From contig JADJWQ010000004.1 in assembly GCA_016716265.1 (NCBI GenBank), forward strand, positions 185,233 to 249,232: DNA of 64,000 nucleotides, written 5' to 3'. Below are positions 33,119 through 41,026 of this stretch, one piece after another. Within the stretch, counting starts at the first letter, position 1. Every line of letters begins with the position of its first letter. The stretch is from Planctomycetota bacterium (GTDB taxonomy: Bacteria > Planctomycetota > UBA1135 > UBA2386). The notes beneath the pieces are model-generated. The model was not told the DNA's origin. It ran no database searches and saw only the letters and a program-made list of their open reading frames with translations. The position numbers and the translations under genes are program-made.

Positions 33119-35533
33119 ATGTTCGCCAGACGCTTCCGCCTTCGTCTCCAGGCCGCCGCGTTCATGCTCCCGATGCTCGTCGGGCCGGGTGTCGCCACCG
33201 CCGCGCCGCAGGACCCGCCGGACCTCACACGCGGGGAGCCGATTCCGGAGAAGGCGAAGCACGACTGGAACCTTGGCGCGACCGGCGCACGCGGATGGAT
33301 GTACACCGACCGCATGGTGACCCTCGCAGCCCGCCAGATCGGGATCACCGCGGTCGCGGAGGGATCACCCGCCGACGGCGTGCTCGAGGTGGGCGACGTG
33401 ATCCTCGGCGTGAGCGGCAGGAGGTTCTCCCTCGACCCCCGCACCGAGTTCGGCCAGGCGCTGACCCGCGCCGAGTCGAAGGCCGGCCGCGGCATGCTGT
33501 CCCTGTTGCGCTGGCGCGACGGCCGAACGCAGACCGTCTCGCTGCGGCTCCCGGTGCTGGGCAGCTACAGCGCCACCGCGCCGTACGACTGCGCCAAGTC
33601 GCAATCGATCTTCGAGGCCGGCTGTGAGGCGCTCGCCCGCAGCATGCGTGAGCCCCTCTATCGCCCCAACCCGATCCCGCGCTGCCTCAATGCGCTCGCG
33701 CTGCTGGCGAGCGGCGAGGAGGACTACCTGCCGTTGGTCCGCCGCGAGGTACAATGGGCCGCCGGATTCTCGGCGGATAGCTTCCAGACCTGGTACTACG
33801 GCTACGTCTGCATGCTGCTCGCCGAGTACACGATCGCCACCGGCGACGACTCGGCCGTGGCCGGCCTGCGGCGCCTGGCGCTGGAGGCCGCCAACGGCCA
33901 GAGCGACGTCGGGTCCTGGGGTCACAAGTTCGCGCTGCCGTCCGGCCGCCTCACCGGCTACGGCATGATGAACGCACCGGGCGTGCCGCTGACGATCGCA
34001 CTCGTCATGGCGCAGAAGGCCGGCGTGGATGACCCGGAGATCGGGCGCGCGATCGGCCGCAGCGTCGACCTGCTGCGCTTCTACGTGGGCAAGGGCGCGA
34101 TCCCCTACGGCGACCACCACCCCTGGATCCAGACGCACGAGGACAACGGCAAGTGCGGCATGGGGGCCCTGCTGTTCGACCTGATGGGCGACGCCGAGGC
34201 GGCGACCTACTTCGCACGGATGAGCGTCGCCTCGCACGGCGCGGAGCGAGACACCGGCCACACCGGGAACTTCTTCAACATCCTCTGGGCGCTGCCGAGC
34301 GTGGCAATGTCGGGCCCGCAGGCCACCGGCGCGTGGATGCAGGAGTTCGGCGCTTGGTACTTCGACCTCGCGCGGCGATGGGACGGCACCTTCGCCCACC
34401 TCGGCCCGCCGCAGGAGGGCAACGACAAGTATCACGATTGGGACGCGACCGGCGCATACCTCCTCGCCTACGCGTTGCCGCGGCGCAGCCTGGTGCTGAC
34501 CGGCAAACGGCAGGGCTACGCACCGCAGCTGAGCGCCGAGGAGGCCGCCGCGGTGATCGCCGACGGCCGAGGCTGGAACAACCGCGACCGCCTCGCCTCC
34601 TACCAGGCGATGGATGACGCCGAGCTGCTGCAGCGCCTGAGCAGCTGGTCGCCGGTGGTCCGTGAGCGCGCGGCGACGGTCCTGGCGCGCACGAAGGGCG
34701 AGGTCGTCCCCGAGCTGATCGAGATGCTCGACGCACCGCGACTCGAGACCCGCTACGGCGCCTGCCAGGCCCTGGCCCGGCTCCGCGAGCACGCCGCCCC
34801 CGCCGTGCCGGCATTGCAGGCGAGCCTGGAACATCGGGATCTGTGGCTGCGCGTGAAGGCGTCGGAAGCGCTCACGGCGATCGGTCAGGCGGCGATGCCG
34901 GCACTGCCGACGCTGCTCGAAGCGCTGACTCGCGAGCCCGACGCGAACGATCCCCGTGGCATGGAGCAGCGCTACCTGTGCTTTGCGCTCTTCGACCGCC
35001 GGCAGGGCATGCTGCAGCGTTCGCTCGAAGGCGTGGATCGCGACGCGCTGTATACCGCGATCCGCGCCGGCCTGCACAACGAGGACGGCCGTGCCCGCGG
35101 TGCGGTCGGTGCGATCTACGAGCGCCTGCCCGCCGAGTGGCTGGAGCCGCTGTGGCCGGCGATCCTCGAGGCCACGATGGAGTCCTCGCCGAGCGGCATC
35201 ATGTTCGCCGACGGCGTGCGCACCGCGGGCCTGAATCTGATGGCGAAGCACCGCATCGCCGAGGGCATCGACGCCTGCGTCTACTACGTGCGCCACATGA
35301 AGCAGCACGGCAGCCAGAAGCGCGTCCCGCAGATCCTCGAGATCCTCATCGGCTACGGCGCCCACGCGCAGCGCACGATCCCCGAACTGGAACGCATCGC
35401 CGACTTCTTCGAGAACGACGAGACCGACTTCCCGAAGCGGCTCAGTCGCGACAAGGCGCAGGCCGTCCGCGACGCGATCGGCCGCATCCGCGCCGCCACC
35501 GAGCGGCCCCAGCTGAGACACATCGGCACCTGA
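33119..35533 (+). CDS. Secreted DUF6288-like protein: PDZ, helical barrel and HEAT repeats
   Basis: The protein has 804 residues from ATG 33119, chosen because it begins the signal peptide (MFARRFRLRLQAAAFMLPML). After EPIPEKAKHDWNLGATGARGW comes a PDZ-like domain (ITAVAEGSPADGVLEVGDVI, about residues 75-150). A helical alpha/alpha-barrel-like part follows (about 170-480; WAAGFSADSFQTWYYGYVCM, DTGHTGNFFNILWALPSVAM, KYHDWDATGAYLLAYALPRR). The C-terminal 300 residues are HEAT repeats (RLSSWSPVVRERAATVLAR, LETRYGACQALARLREHAAP, LWLRVKASEALTAIGQAAMP). I remember this architecture as DUF6288 in Planctomycetota and Verrucomicrobiota; function unknown. The gene sits between two copies each of repeats A and B and between gene remnants, so it may have arrived by, or survived, rearrangement. 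Confidence 0.75.
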   Translation: MFARRFRLRLQAAAFMLPMLVGPGVATAAPQDPPDLTRGEPIPEKAKHDWNLGATGARGWMYTDRMVTLAARQIGITAVAEGSPADGVLEVGDVILGVSGRRFSLDPRTEFGQALTRAESKAGRGMLSLLRWRDGRTQTVSLRLPVLGSYSATAPYDCAKSQSIFEAGCEALARSMREPLYRPNPIPRCLNALALLASGEEDYLPLVRREVQWAAGFSADSFQTWYYGYVCMLLAEYTIATGDDSAVAGLRRLALEAANGQSDVGSWGHKFALPSGRLTGYGMMNAPGVPLTIALVMAQKAGVDDPEIGRAIGRSVDLLRFYVGKGAIPYGDHHPWIQTHEDNGKCGMGALLFDLMGDAEAATYFARMSVASHGAERDTGHTGNFFNILWALPSVAMSGPQATGAWMQEFGAWYFDLARRWDGTFAHLGPPQEGNDKYHDWDATGAYLLAYALPRRSLVLTGKRQGYAPQLSAEEAAAVIADGRGWNNRDRLASYQAMDDAELLQRLSSWSPVVRERAATVLARTKGEVVPELIEMLDAPRLETRYGACQALARLREHAAPAVPALQASLEHRDLWLRVKASEALTAIGQAAMPALPTLLEALTREPDANDPRGMEQRYLCFALFDRRQGMLQRSLEGVDRDALYTAIRAGLHNEDGRARGAVGAIYERLPAEWLEPLWPAILEATMESSPSGIMFADGVRTAGLNLMAKHRIAEGIDACVYYVRHMKQHGSQKRVPQILEILIGYGAHAQRTIPELERIADFFENDETDFPKRLSRDKAQAVRDAIGRIRAATERPQLRHIGT

Positions 35534-35611
35534 CCGGATCGGTGACCCGAGCGCGGCCATCCGCGCCGCGCGGTCTGATCGGGCCGGGACCAGCCCGGCA
35601 ACGACCGCCGG

Positions 35612-36054
35612 TTGCCGTACGCCGCCCGCATGCGCTCTCCGACCGAGCTGGTCCCGCCGCGCGTGCGGAACTGCGCGAACGACGACCGTCCCTACGGGGT
35701 TCGCCGAGGGCGCCGGCGTCGGCCTCGACGAGGCTCCGCAGGTGCTGCGCACCCACCGCCGCACCTTCGTCATCGACTCCTGCGGCGCATCCTGGCTGCC
35801 GACCTGCGGCCTCGGCCGCCTCGAGCTCACCGGCAGCGACCCGCTCGACCCGTTCGCCTGGGTCGAGAACACCGAGCACGTTCGGCGTCGGCCACTCCTG
35901 CTTCGCCCGCTCCGCCGACGGCAGCGGACTCCGAGACGTCTTCCACGCCAGGCGCACCCGCGAGCCCGGCTGGGAGCGCGCCGTGTTCCTCCAGCCCCTG
36001 CACGTCGACCGCCAGCGATATCCGGTCCTCGGGCGGCCGGTTGCCCCCGAGTGC
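35612..36054 (+). pseudogene. C-terminal remnant of a GH43-like glycoside hydrolase
   Basis: Three frames give consecutive GH43-type segments. From 35612: MPYAARMRSPTELVPPRV. From about 35700: GVGLDEAPQVLRTHRRTFVI, followed by LGRLELTGSDPLDPFAWVEN. From 35881: FGVGHSCFARSADGSGLRDV, then FHARRTREPGWERAVFLQPL. In GH43 enzymes these are the stretch I-A-R-M-x-S-P, the E-G-P-x-V-L strand, the D-P-L-D-P-x-x-W segment, G-x-G-H-x-S-F and Y-H-A-R. The acid/base Glu region is changed to DEAP and the first two thirds of the gene are missing. It is a decayed fragment, with no function. Confidence 0.55.
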
Positions 36055-36249
36055 CGACTCCCGCTTCCCGCGGGAGAGCCGCCGCGACGCCCGCGTCGAG
36101 GCGCGGCCGAGGCAACCGGTCTGCCTCGCTCACGACGACGGGTTCGCGGACTCGTTCGCGTCTTCGGACGGCACCGTCCCCAAGCCGGCCGGATCGCCCC
36201 GATCCGACTCCCGGCGTGTGCTCCGGACGGGGCTCTCGCCCCGCCGCAC
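36055..36249. other. Non-coding debris after the GH43 remnant
   Basis: No frame with recognisable protein features is seen. A plus-strand stretch (FADSFASSDGTVPKPAG) has coding-like character but cannot be identified. Repeat B copy 2 follows directly. Confidence 0.3.
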
Positions 36250-36312
36250 GGCGCTCCGCCCGTTGAGCCTGAGCGCCGTGCGGCGGAGCGAGGGCCCGGT
36301 CGGAGGCCCTGG
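36250..36312 (+). repeat. 63-bp structured repeat B, copy 2
   Basis: This is 59 of 63 identical to 32804-32866, with both hairpin stems intact (CGCTCCGCC/GGCGGAGCG and AGGGCC/GGCCCT). Confidence 0.8.
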
Positions 36313-36532
36313 CCAGGAGTCAGATCGGCGAGGTATTGCCGCCGTCGGGATGCTCGCCGCGTTGACAGGCAGAGTCCGGGCGTCGCGCGACCTGGATTCC
36401 GATCGCAGCGTGTCTGGGACTCGAGGGCTTCAGGCGGCCCACCGGCCCGGTCCATGGGGCGGTGGCCGGGGTCGGGCGAGGGGCGGGAGTTCTGCGGGCA
36501 GGTCGAGCCACGTGAATACCCGGACGATCGTG
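36313..36532. other. Intergenic spacer between repeats B and A
   Basis: No gene, hairpin or promoter can be supported in these 220 bp. The matching spacer at the other copy is only 27 bp. Confidence 0.3.
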
Positions 36533-36588
36533 CGATCCCGGCGCGCGGTCGGTCGGGCACCCACGGGGTCGGCGCGCGGGATCAGGGC
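36533..36588 (+). repeat. 56-bp palindromic repeat A, copy 2
   Basis: This differs from 32721-32776 at two positions. It overlaps the stop codon and last codon of the minus-strand gene ending at 36582. Both copies therefore sit at the 3' end of a gene carrying the shared C-terminal module, but in opposite orientation relative to it. Confidence 0.8.
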
Positions 36589-37295
36589 AGGAACGTGATC
36601 CGCAGGCCATCGCTCGCCACGACGCCGTAGCGGATGCCGGGATCGGGGTGGAAGCCCTGCAGGTAGATCCGCAGCCCGACCGGAATGCCGGCCGGGATCG
36701 GCATGGCGACGAGTTCGGAGACCGGGATCGCGGCGACGGGCACGAGGTCGCTCGGATCGATCAGCGCGGTCAGTCCGAGCAGCGGGAGCTGCGCAGGGCC
36801 CGAGCTGGCCAGGATGAAGCCCGCCGGGGAGCCGCCGGTCGCGCGGACCAGCACGCCGAACCGCGCATTGCCGACGCGCGGCAGGCCGCCCGGTGCCGGC
36901 GCGGTCTGCCAGACGTGGATGGCCACGCCCGGTGACGGAGTTCCATACGCGACGGGATCTGGCGCGACAGCGATTCCGGTGCCGCTCCCTGGATAGTTGA
37001 ACGCGATCGCGGTGCCGGCGCCCGTGCGGTCGACGAAGTACACCCCTCGCAGCGTGGCGTGCGTGCCGACGCCGACCAACAGGGCGTCGTCGAGCGGTGA
37101 GACCGACCCGCAATTCGCACCGAGATCGGTCTGCACGGTGGATCCGGTGAGATCGAGACCGAGCCCGCTGATCGGCACGAGCGGACCACCCCGCGGGGGT
37201 GGCGACGTCAGGCTGCCGGGCCCGTACGGCTCGAGCGCGAACGAGCTGATGACCGCGCGACCGTCCGGGAGCTGGACTCCGGTGACCGCCGTCAA
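36582..37295 (-). CDS. Secreted protein made mostly of the shared C-terminal module; start uncertain
   Basis: From TTG 37295 the protein has 237 residues. The frame is open further upstream and there encodes an obvious signal peptide core (HHRPFALAAFATLTAVTGVQ) beginning at an ATT codon at 37337. No ATG or GTG is in frame, so the true start is either a rare ATT or the start codon has been lost. The protein has beta-strands (LGANCGSVSPLDDALLVGVG, LRGVYFVDRTGAGTAIAFNY). It ends in the shared module: PLLGLTALIDPSDLVPVAAI, then MPIPAGIPVGLRIYLQGFHP and the strand DGLRITFLP. No Kelch or propeller blades precede it. It may be a decaying or minimal member of the family. Confidence 0.55.
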   Translation of the reverse strand: MTAVTGVQLPDGRAVISSFALEPYGPGSLTSPPPRGGPLVPISGLGLDLTGSTVQTDLGANCGSVSPLDDALLVGVGTHATLRGVYFVDRTGAGTAIAFNYPGSGTGIAVAPDPVAYGTPSPGVAIHVWQTAPAPGGLPRVGNARFGVLVRATGGSPAGFILASSGPAQLPLLGLTALIDPSDLVPVAAIPVSELVAMPIPAGIPVGLRIYLQGFHPDPGIRYGVVASDGLRITFLP

Positions 37296-37337
37296 TGTCG
37301 CGAAGGCAGCGAGAGCGAACGGGCGATGGTGTCGAAT

Positions 37338-37649
37338 GCCGGAGCCGGGGGTCGAGATCAGGGGTCGATACGGACCCGAGGCCGAGTCGATGGTGCACGA
37401 CGAGGACCCTACCTTCGGTGGCGCGCGTCGGGGCCAGTGGTCTGCTCGGGACGATCCTCCTGCGCACCTGCGCCTCGCCGTGCCCTCGTGCGGTCCGCGC
37501 GTGGAATGCCGCGGTCCGCCGCGCCGGCTCGAATCGGAACGTCGGCGGCCCGTCAGCGTGGTCGCCTGGCCGTCGAGACCCGGGTCGTGGCTGCGCTCGA
37601 TCGTGGGCGCGGGGAATGTCCTGAACCCGGAGCCGAGGTGGCCGCGTCG
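37338..37649. other. Intergenic region downstream of the operon
   Basis: These 312 bp lie between the end of the ten-gene operon (stop at 37650) and the start region of the secreted protein. I see no gene, and no clear hairpin with a T run. Confidence 0.3.
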
Positions 37650-39416
37650 TCACCCGCCCATCGCGAGAATCCGGCAATAGGCGTCCGGGTCGAAGCGGAG
37701 CTCGCCGAACAGCGCGAGGCTGGCCGCCGCGACCACCGCGGCCGGCTGCTGGCGGACGACGACGCGCGTGCCGGTCGGCCACATGGCGCGCAGCTCATGG
37801 CCGGCGTGGGCGCGCAGGTCGGCAGCCGCGCAGGCGGCGAGCGGACACAGCGGCAGCGTCAGCCGGCGCGGTCTGCCGTCCTGCCGCTGCAGATCGCGGA
37901 GGCGCTCGACGACCTCGTAGGCGTAGAGCTGGAGCACGAGTTGGTCGGGCAGCGTGCGGCGTGCATATGCCGGGACACGTCGCAGCGCCGCTGCGAAGCG
38001 GCCCTGCCGTGGAACCAGCGTGCGCGCCGCGGGGTCGGCGTCGACGATCACCTCCCAGCTCGCCGCGAGCGAAAAGTCGGTCGCGAGCGGATCCGGCGCG
38101 GGAGTGGCAGCCGGTGTGGGAACGCGCGCCGGCCGGCGCGCGTGCAGGACGCGTTCGACCGCGATGCGAATGCGATCGCGGTTGGCTTCGAACGGCTGCT
38201 CCGCGTCGAGCACGGGCCAGTCCTCGACGTGCGCGAGGTCGAGCAGCGCGGCGCGGAAGCGCGACAGCATGTACGGATTCTCGTCGACCGTCAGCTCGGG
38301 CCGCTCCCGCAGCCGCGCGACGGCGGTCTCGACCGGAACGTCCAGCACGAAGACCACGTCGGCGCGCGGCAGACCGCACAGCAGCTCGCGCGCGTACGGG
38401 TCGTGGTGAAAACGACCGGCGCCGGCGGCGAGGTGCGTCTGGACGTAGCGGTCGAACAGCAGCACGTCGTGGTCGGCGGCTGCCGCGTCGACGACCTCGC
38501 AATGGTACTTGAGCGAGTCGAGCAGCTTGGCGTGCCGCTGCAGCGGCCACAGGTGCAGGTGGTGATCGCCGGCGCAGGCGCGCGTCATGTCCGTCACGGT
38601 GTCGTGGAACACCCCATGGCGATACATCTTCAATCTCGCGACCGACAATCCGAGCTCCCGGCCGAGCCACCGCTCGAGCATTGCCAGGTGGCTCGACTTG
38701 CCCGCGCCATCGATGCCGTCGATCCCGAGCACGATCGGCCCGGCAGCGGGCGTCGGCAGCGGCAGCGCAGCCGGCCGCGCGAGGCTCTCCGCGAACAGGT
38801 CGATACCGGCGAGAGCGGCATTCTCGAGATCCAGGAACGCGAGGCGCCGCTGCGGAGCTTCTCGCTGCAGCAGGTCGAGCCAGGACCGGCGTGCGGCGGC
38901 CGGCCAGAGATCGCCGGGCAGCACGCCCCACCAGGCGGGCGCGAGCCGCGTGTGCACCGCTGCGGGCTGGTGATCGTCACGCGTGGCGAAGAACCACACG
39001 CGGCGCGGTTCCGCCGCGGTCGCTCGGCCGATCGCTGGATGGGTCGGCAGGTCGATCCGGTGCAGACCGGCCAGCTCGTCGTGCGGCAATGGCTCGGCGC
39101 GGTCCAGCAGGACGTGCTCCAGCGGGCGGGGCCCGACGCCTTGGACGCAGTGCACGCGGAGCGCTGCGCCGTGGTCGCCGGCGAGGCGGGCCGCGCTCCG
39201 CAGCAGCGCGGCGACGGTCGCGCCGCGCGGCCCGGCCGGTACGACCACGTCCCGACCGGCGGCCACTGCGAGAACATCGGACGGCGTGAGCCAGAGCGCG
39301 CGCAGATCGAGGACGTCGTCGCCGGTCGGCGCGGCGGATTCGAGGTCGAGCAGCTCGGGCCACAGCCAGGCGAGCGGGCCGGGTGGCGGGACGACCAGGA
39401 GCTCGGCCCGCGTCAA
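37650..39416 (-). CDS. Thymidylate-kinase-like P-loop protein with unknown N-terminal domain
   Basis: The protein has 588 residues from TTG 39416, which overlaps the upstream stop by 4 nt (TTGA). Residues 1-220 are an unidentified alpha/beta region (VLDLRALWLTPSDVLAVAAG). The P-loop follows at about 231-242 (GIDGIDGAGKSS), with further thymidylate-kinase features: MYRHGVFHDT, DHDVLLFDRYVQTHLAAGAG and ADVVFVLDVPVETAVARLRE (residues in the usual D-R-Y and L-D-x-P positions). The last 150 residues (ATDFSLAASWEVIVDADPAA, DQLVLQLYAYEVVERLRD) are of unknown fold. The domain probably phosphorylates a small molecule or phosphate ester. Being last in the cyclitol-like operon, it may act on that pathway rather than on dTMP. 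Confidence 0.7.
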   Translation of the reverse strand: MTRAELLVVPPPGPLAWLWPELLDLESAAPTGDDVLDLRALWLTPSDVLAVAAGRDVVVPAGPRGATVAALLRSAARLAGDHGAALRVHCVQGVGPRPLEHVLLDRAEPLPHDELAGLHRIDLPTHPAIGRATAAEPRRVWFFATRDDHQPAAVHTRLAPAWWGVLPGDLWPAAARRSWLDLLQREAPQRRLAFLDLENAALAGIDLFAESLARPAALPLPTPAAGPIVLGIDGIDGAGKSSHLAMLERWLGRELGLSVARLKMYRHGVFHDTVTDMTRACAGDHHLHLWPLQRHAKLLDSLKYHCEVVDAAAADHDVLLFDRYVQTHLAAGAGRFHHDPYARELLCGLPRADVVFVLDVPVETAVARLRERPELTVDENPYMLSRFRAALLDLAHVEDWPVLDAEQPFEANRDRIRIAVERVLHARRPARVPTPAATPAPDPLATDFSLAASWEVIVDADPAARTLVPRQGRFAAALRRVPAYARRTLPDQLVLQLYAYEVVERLRDLQRQDGRPRRLTLPLCPLAACAAADLRAHAGHELRAMWPTGTRVVVRQQPAAVVAAASLALFGELRFDPDAYCRILAMGG

Positions 39417-40069
39417 TGGACATCCTCCGTGGCGAAGGCGTCCGGTGGCAGGATGTTGACCAGCAGCTCGCGATTGCGGTCGCGGAGCGAGCGGCCGGCG
39501 TACATCTGCAAGCGCGGCTGCACACCGGAGCAGTGTTCGATCGACAGGCGCTCCCATTCCGCGCGGCGTGTCGGCCAGTAGCGGGCGACGTACGCGGTCC
39601 ACGCCGGCAGGCCGCCGCCGAGCGGATCGAGCAGCGCCGGGTGGAACGGCGACGGCGCTGGTGGCAGCGGGCTCCCGCAGGCCGGTAGTGCCAGCGTCGT
39701 GGCCCCGGAGTCGCGCTCCGCGTAGAGGTCGAGCCTGCCGTCTGCGGTGGGGCCCGCGACGACCAGCTCCTCGGTGCGGATCCCCGACAGACGGAGCGCC
39801 TCGCGCAGGACGTGGGCGGCCTGCGTGTGGCTCCGCGGCGTCCCGAGCAACGCTCGCTCCACGCCCTGGTCGCGCAACCAGCAGGCCGTCTCGGCCGCGG
39901 TGCGACCCCGATCGCCCAGATCGAAGAGCGCCGGCATCCCCTGCGCCGAGCGGGCCAGCGCGCGCACGGCCGTCCGCCAGGACTCGAGCTCCAGATCGCG
40001 AGCGAACAGGCCCGCGGTCGCGTGCACGTCCGCGGGCAGCAGCAGCGCGACGCGGTCGTGCTCGCTCAC
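39413..40069 (-). CDS. Unknown alpha/beta protein of the operon
   Basis: The protein has 218 residues from GTG 40069, which overlaps the upstream stop (GTGA). It begins SEHDRVALLLPADVHATAGL and has a Rossmann-like alternation. Examples are FARDLELESWRTAVRALARS, ETACWLRDQGVERALLGTPR, SHTQAAHVLREALRLSGIRT and EELVVAGPTADGRLDLYAER. The S-H-T-Q-x-x-H-V-L-R segment recalls DUF218/YdcF-type proteins, but the match is weak. The tail (YWPTRRAEWERLSIEHCSGV) is unassigned. No signal peptide is present. The function is unknown; its place between an isomerase and a kinase suggests a role in the same small-molecule pathway. Confidence 0.6.
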   Translation of the reverse strand: MSEHDRVALLLPADVHATAGLFARDLELESWRTAVRALARSAQGMPALFDLGDRGRTAAETACWLRDQGVERALLGTPRSHTQAAHVLREALRLSGIRTEELVVAGPTADGRLDLYAERDSGATTLALPACGSPLPPAPSPFHPALLDPLGGGLPAWTAYVARYWPTRRAEWERLSIEHCSGVQPRLQMYAGRSLRDRNRELLVNILPPDAFATEDVH

Positions 40070-41022
40070 CACCACCGTTCTCCCGGAGGCTCGGTCGGCA
40101 GCAACGGTCGGAGCTCGGCGATCGCCTTCACCACGCCGTCGCGGCGCCCGAACAGCGGATCCTCGTGCTCGATGGCGATGAAGCCGTCGTAGCGCTGCAC
40201 GATCAGCTCGCTGACGATCCGACGCCACGACAGGCCGCCCCAGCCCGGCACGCGAAAGCGGAAGCCACGGTCCTTGCGATCCCAACGGCCGTGCGCCAGC
40301 AGGCCCGAGCGGCCGGCGTGGTGGGCGACGAGCTCGGCGTCCTTGCCGTGCACGTGCAGCACGCGGTCATTGAGCTCGGCCACGAAGATCACCGGATCGC
40401 AGCCCGCGAGGAACAGGTTCGCGGGGTCCAGGTTGAAGCCCCAGGCCTGGTGGCGTCCGAGGGTGTCCAGGCTCTCCAGCGCGGTCTCGGTATTGTAGAC
40501 GATCTGCTTGGGGTGCGGCTCCTGGGCGAAGCGCACGCCACGGTCGGCGAGATGGTCGAGGATCGGCAGCATGCGCTCGCGGAACGCGGGCAGCATGCGT
40601 TCCCAGCCGACCGGATCGGGCCACGGGAAGAACCGCGCGTAGTCTTCGCAGCCGACGAAGCCGACGACGGTGTCCACACCGAGCATCGCAGCGATGTCGC
40701 CGGCCCGGCGGATCGCCGCATCCGCGAATGCGGACTTCGCGGCGGCGTCTCCCGCGTGCACTACGTCGGTATCGGTGTGGTGGGGACCGAGCAGTAGCTG
40801 GCCGTCCTGGTGGATCGACACCGCGCTGAGCTCCAGCCTGCGATCCTCGAGTGCACGTCGGAGGCGATCGCCGCCGTCACGCACGACCTTCGCCGCGTCG
40901 ATCCACGGATTGCCGACGTGCAGGGGCAGCTCGAGACCCTGCAGACCGAGATCGGCGATGACGTCGAGTCCGGCCTCGAGCGACAGGTCGTAGAAGGGCT
41001 GTGGGCAGACGCCGAGCTTCAC
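40066..41022 (-). CDS. Sugar phosphate isomerase/epimerase-like TIM barrel (IolE/IolI type)
   Basis: The protein has 318 residues from ATG 41022. The xylose-isomerase-like (AP endonuclease 2) barrel is seen in MKLGVCPQPFYDLSLEAGLD and LGLQGLELPLHV. The metal-site regions are TVVGFVGCEDYARFFPWPDP, RFAQEPHPKQIVYNTETALE (Glu), GFNLDPANLFLAGCDP (Asp), VLHVHGKDAEL (His) and FIAIEHEDPLFG (last Glu/His). Relatives include inosose dehydratase and inosose isomerase, which work on cyclitol ketones. That fits the cyclase in the same operon, but the substrate is inference. It is 4 nt from the upstream gene and overlaps the downstream one by 4 nt. Probably cytoplasmic. Confidence 0.85.
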   Translation of the reverse strand: MKLGVCPQPFYDLSLEAGLDVIADLGLQGLELPLHVGNPWIDAAKVVRDGGDRLRRALEDRRLELSAVSIHQDGQLLLGPHHTDTDVVHAGDAAAKSAFADAAIRRAGDIAAMLGVDTVVGFVGCEDYARFFPWPDPVGWERMLPAFRERMLPILDHLADRGVRFAQEPHPKQIVYNTETALESLDTLGRHQAWGFNLDPANLFLAGCDPVIFVAELNDRVLHVHGKDAELVAHHAGRSGLLAHGRWDRKDRGFRFRVPGWGGLSWRRIVSELIVQRYDGFIAIEHEDPLFGRRDGVVKAIAELRPLLPTEPPGERWW

Positions 41023-41026
41023 GGAA

